Assembly (NCBI GenBank): GCA_900552255.1
Contig: URZF01000004.1
Coordinates: 1 to 23,408 of the forward strand
Length of the DNA: 23,408 nt
Direction: 5' to 3'
Source: an uncultured Eubacteriales bacterium
GTDB taxonomy: Bacteria > Bacillota > Clostridia > Oscillospirales > CAG-272
Shown: piece after piece, positions 21,734 to 23,408 of the stretch
How the letters are laid out: each line of letters starts with the position of its first letter
Numbering within the stretch: the first letter of the stretch is position 1
Made by a program: the position numbers and the translations under genes
The notes under the pieces: generated by a model
What the model saw: only the letters and a program-made list of their open reading frames with translations
The model's database searches: none
What the model was told of the DNA's origin: nothing

Positions 21734-23408
21734 TCATAGAGAATCACATCGAGACGAAACAGCTTCTATTTCTGCCGTGGTATATTCCGGCGAAAAGAGC
21801 TTTTCAAGATTGTATTCGAGAAGCCCGCCGTCCGTTTTGGACATGAGAAGCTTTATCGCTCTGTTTTTGGACGTAAATTCCTCCAGCATCGGGCGAAAAC
21901 CCTCGAAAAGCTCCGAGCCGCCCGGCTCTTCGGTGAAACGCACGGTGATTTTGCGGTTGCGGAAAAAGAACTTGATGTGGCGCACGGAGGTCGTTTCAAG
22001 CAAATATATAGAAATCTTCAGCACACAAATGTCGACCCCATTTTTTGTCATTCTGCCGATGGCGGCCGCGGAAAACGTCTCTCCGTTTTCCGTGAAATCG
22101 AAGTAGAGTGCAGTGCCGTCGGCGGCAAACGGAATGGCGACGGTTTCCGCTTCTTTTTCAAACCGAGCTGTGACGACGTTTCCGTCGGGACGAAAGGAGA
22201 TTTTTTTGATTCCGCTCGGGAAATTGTTGTGCATCACGCAGAGTGTCACCGGCAGGAGAGATGTGTTCTGCGTATCGACGGCATAGCTTTTGCCGAGGAT
22301 GACGGAGAGCGCCCCGAGATTTCTGTATCTCTCGGTGCGTCTCATAATGGGCGGCAGACTGAGTGATTTTCTTACCGCTGAAAGAACGGATGCTGTTTTT
22401 CGGGAAAATTTGAGCGGCATGCCGGGCGCGAAGCCGTCGCCGAAATACTTGCCGATCAGGGCGACATAGTCCGATTTTGGGAAAAACTCCGTATTGCCGC
22501 AATAAGTCGCAATGACCATCCGAATGTCGGGGAAGATAATCAGATTTTGACCGAGCATGCCGTTGAACTGATAAGAATCCTTGCGAATGCTGCGCCAAAT
22601 GTGATAGCCGTAGCCGTGATCGTTCATAGCGGGACTCGATTCGATCTGTTTTGCGGATGCTTCATGGAGCCATTCCTCGGATACGATCCTTTTTCCCTGC
22701 CACATACCGGCGTCAAGAAACAGCTTGCCGAATTTCATGAGATCCTCGATCTTCATATAGAGTCCCCAGCCGCCTTTTGTGATGCCGCGGGGACATTTTT
22801 CCCAATAAACCTCGGTGATTCCCATCGGAGCAAATACGCGCTCCGTGAGAATGTCGAACATGTCTCTGCCTGTCAGCTCCTTAATGGCCGCGGAGAGCAT
22901 ATAGGAGTTCATGCTGTTGTATAGAAATTGGGTGCCGGGCGCGAATTTCACGCCGGCGCTGAAAAATCCCTCCGCCCAGTCCTCATAGGTCACGCTGCCG
23001 AGCTCGTTAAAGGCGACGCCGGCGCTCATGGTGAGCAGATGGCGGACGGTGATATCCTTTTGTCTGACGAAATCAAAACTGAAAGCACGCTTTGAAAAAA
23101 TATCCGTGATCTTGTCGTCCAGCTTCATGATGCCGTCGTCGATCATAAGACCGACGGCGATCGCCGTAATGCTTTTGCAGAGCGAATGGCTGACATGCCA
23201 AATATCCGCGCGATAAGGATAAAATTCACATTCGAGGATGATTTTATCGTCCTTTGCAATCATGAGCGAGTGCGGATGAAGCTCTGTGCGCTCGGAAAGC
23301 TCGCAGAGAAAGGAAAGCATCCTCTCTCCGGATATGCCGACCGATTCGGGTGTCGCTCTTTCGAAGGGGTAGAGGATGGGCGCACAGGACGGCCGTTCCG
23401 TTTTTGAG
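21734..23408 (-). CDS. Serine hydrolase of the beta-lactamase/class C PBP family, N-terminus cut by right edge
   Basis: The minus-strand frame is open from the right edge to TGA at 21736-21734, giving 557 visible residues. The first ATG in the window (23320) is probably not the start: the codons before it read ATPESVGISGERM, which continues the family N-terminus, and no start codon lies between it and the edge. The SxxK nucleophile motif is SLCK in HVSHSLCKSITA, about 45 residues after that Met. FLYNSMNSYML is the YxN-like motif with Ser in third place, and FNGMLGQNLIIFPD corresponds to the third active-site segment. The last 200 or so residues form an extra beta-rich domain. No signal peptide can be judged. 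The class includes esterases, peptidases and penicillin-binding proteins; the substrate is unknown. It is convergent with the pur operon. Confidence 0.9.
   Translation of the reverse strand, partial: SKTERPSCAPILYPFERATPESVGISGERMLSFLCELSERTELHPHSLMIAKDDKIILECEFYPYRADIWHVSHSLCKSITAIAVGLMIDDGIMKLDDKITDIFSKRAFSFDFVRQKDITVRHLLTMSAGVAFNELGSVTYEDWAEGFFSAGVKFAPGTQFLYNSMNSYMLSAAIKELTGRDMFDILTERVFAPMGITEVYWEKCPRGITKGGWGLYMKIEDLMKFGKLFLDAGMWQGKRIVSEEWLHEASAKQIESSPAMNDHGYGYHIWRSIRKDSYQFNGMLGQNLIIFPDIRMVIATYCGNTEFFPKSDYVALIGKYFGDGFAPGMPLKFSRKTASVLSAVRKSLSLPPIMRRTERYRNLGALSVILGKSYAVDTQNTSLLPVTLCVMHNNFPSGIKKISFRPDGNVVTARFEKEAETVAIPFAADGTALYFDFTENGETFSAAAIGRMTKNGVDICVLKISIYLLETTSVRHIKFFFRNRKITVRFTEEPGGSELFEGFRPMLEEFTSKNRAIKLLMSKTDGGLLEYNLEKLFSPEYTTAEIEAVSSRCDSL

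Noticed and set aside
21556..21846. Plus-strand frame of 96 codons after purL with a hydrophobic stretch
   Set aside because: It overlaps the hydrolase 3' end and the palindrome island, has no ribosome binding site and no family resemblance.
1..23408. CRISPR arrays, insertion sequences, tRNA or rRNA genes
   Set aside because: No spaced direct-repeat series, transposase motifs or RNA gene signatures were seen in the window.

Overview
The window looks like a piece of chromosome from a GC-rich Firmicute, most likely class Clostridia. The reasons are Gram-positive surface-polymer genes, AGGAGG-type ribosome binding sites with some TTG starts, a ZTP (pfl) riboswitch in front of purE, and a Clostridia-style purine operon with a one-chain purL of about 1230 residues and a split purH. 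No species can be named from the sequence alone. There are no tRNA or rRNA genes, CRISPR arrays, transposases or phage genes.

Region 1 (1-6754, + strand) is the end of a surface polysaccharide or teichoic-acid-like cluster. In order it holds the C-terminus of an initiating sugar-phosphate transferase, a tandem two-domain glycosyltransferase, a Wzy/O-antigen-ligase-like membrane protein, a left-handed beta-helix acetyltransferase, a CDP-glycerol-type glycerophosphotransferase, and a UDP-GlcNAc 2-epimerase that makes UDP-ManNAc. The genes mostly overlap or lie close together.

Region 2 (about 6798-21501, + strand) is a long purine biosynthesis operon. It starts with a perfect TTGACA-N17-TATAAT promoter and a ZTP riboswitch whose last helix shares bases with an intrinsic terminator. 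The order is purE, purC, purF, a purF paralogue, a 451-nt non-coding gap, purM, a formate/nitrite transporter, purN, a PurO-type IMP cyclohydrolase, a stand-alone AICAR transformylase, a small Dabb protein, purD and purL. It covers most steps from PRPP to IMP; purB (and purK, if needed) are not here. The ZTP riboswitch, formate transporter, PurN and AICAR transformylase all connect to one-carbon (10-formyl-THF) supply.

Region 3 (21472-23408) begins with a 12-bp terminator hairpin between convergent genes, then a 230-nt island rich in inverted repeats, then a minus-strand beta-lactamase-fold serine hydrolase cut by the right edge.

The most notable points are: (a) the second PurF keeps the PRPP-binding loop and the Fe-S cysteines but has lost every glutaminase residue I could align; (b) the 451-nt gap after it contains mutually exclusive hairpins and a nested long-range fold; and (c) a formate-channel gene sits inside the operon, overlapping purM.
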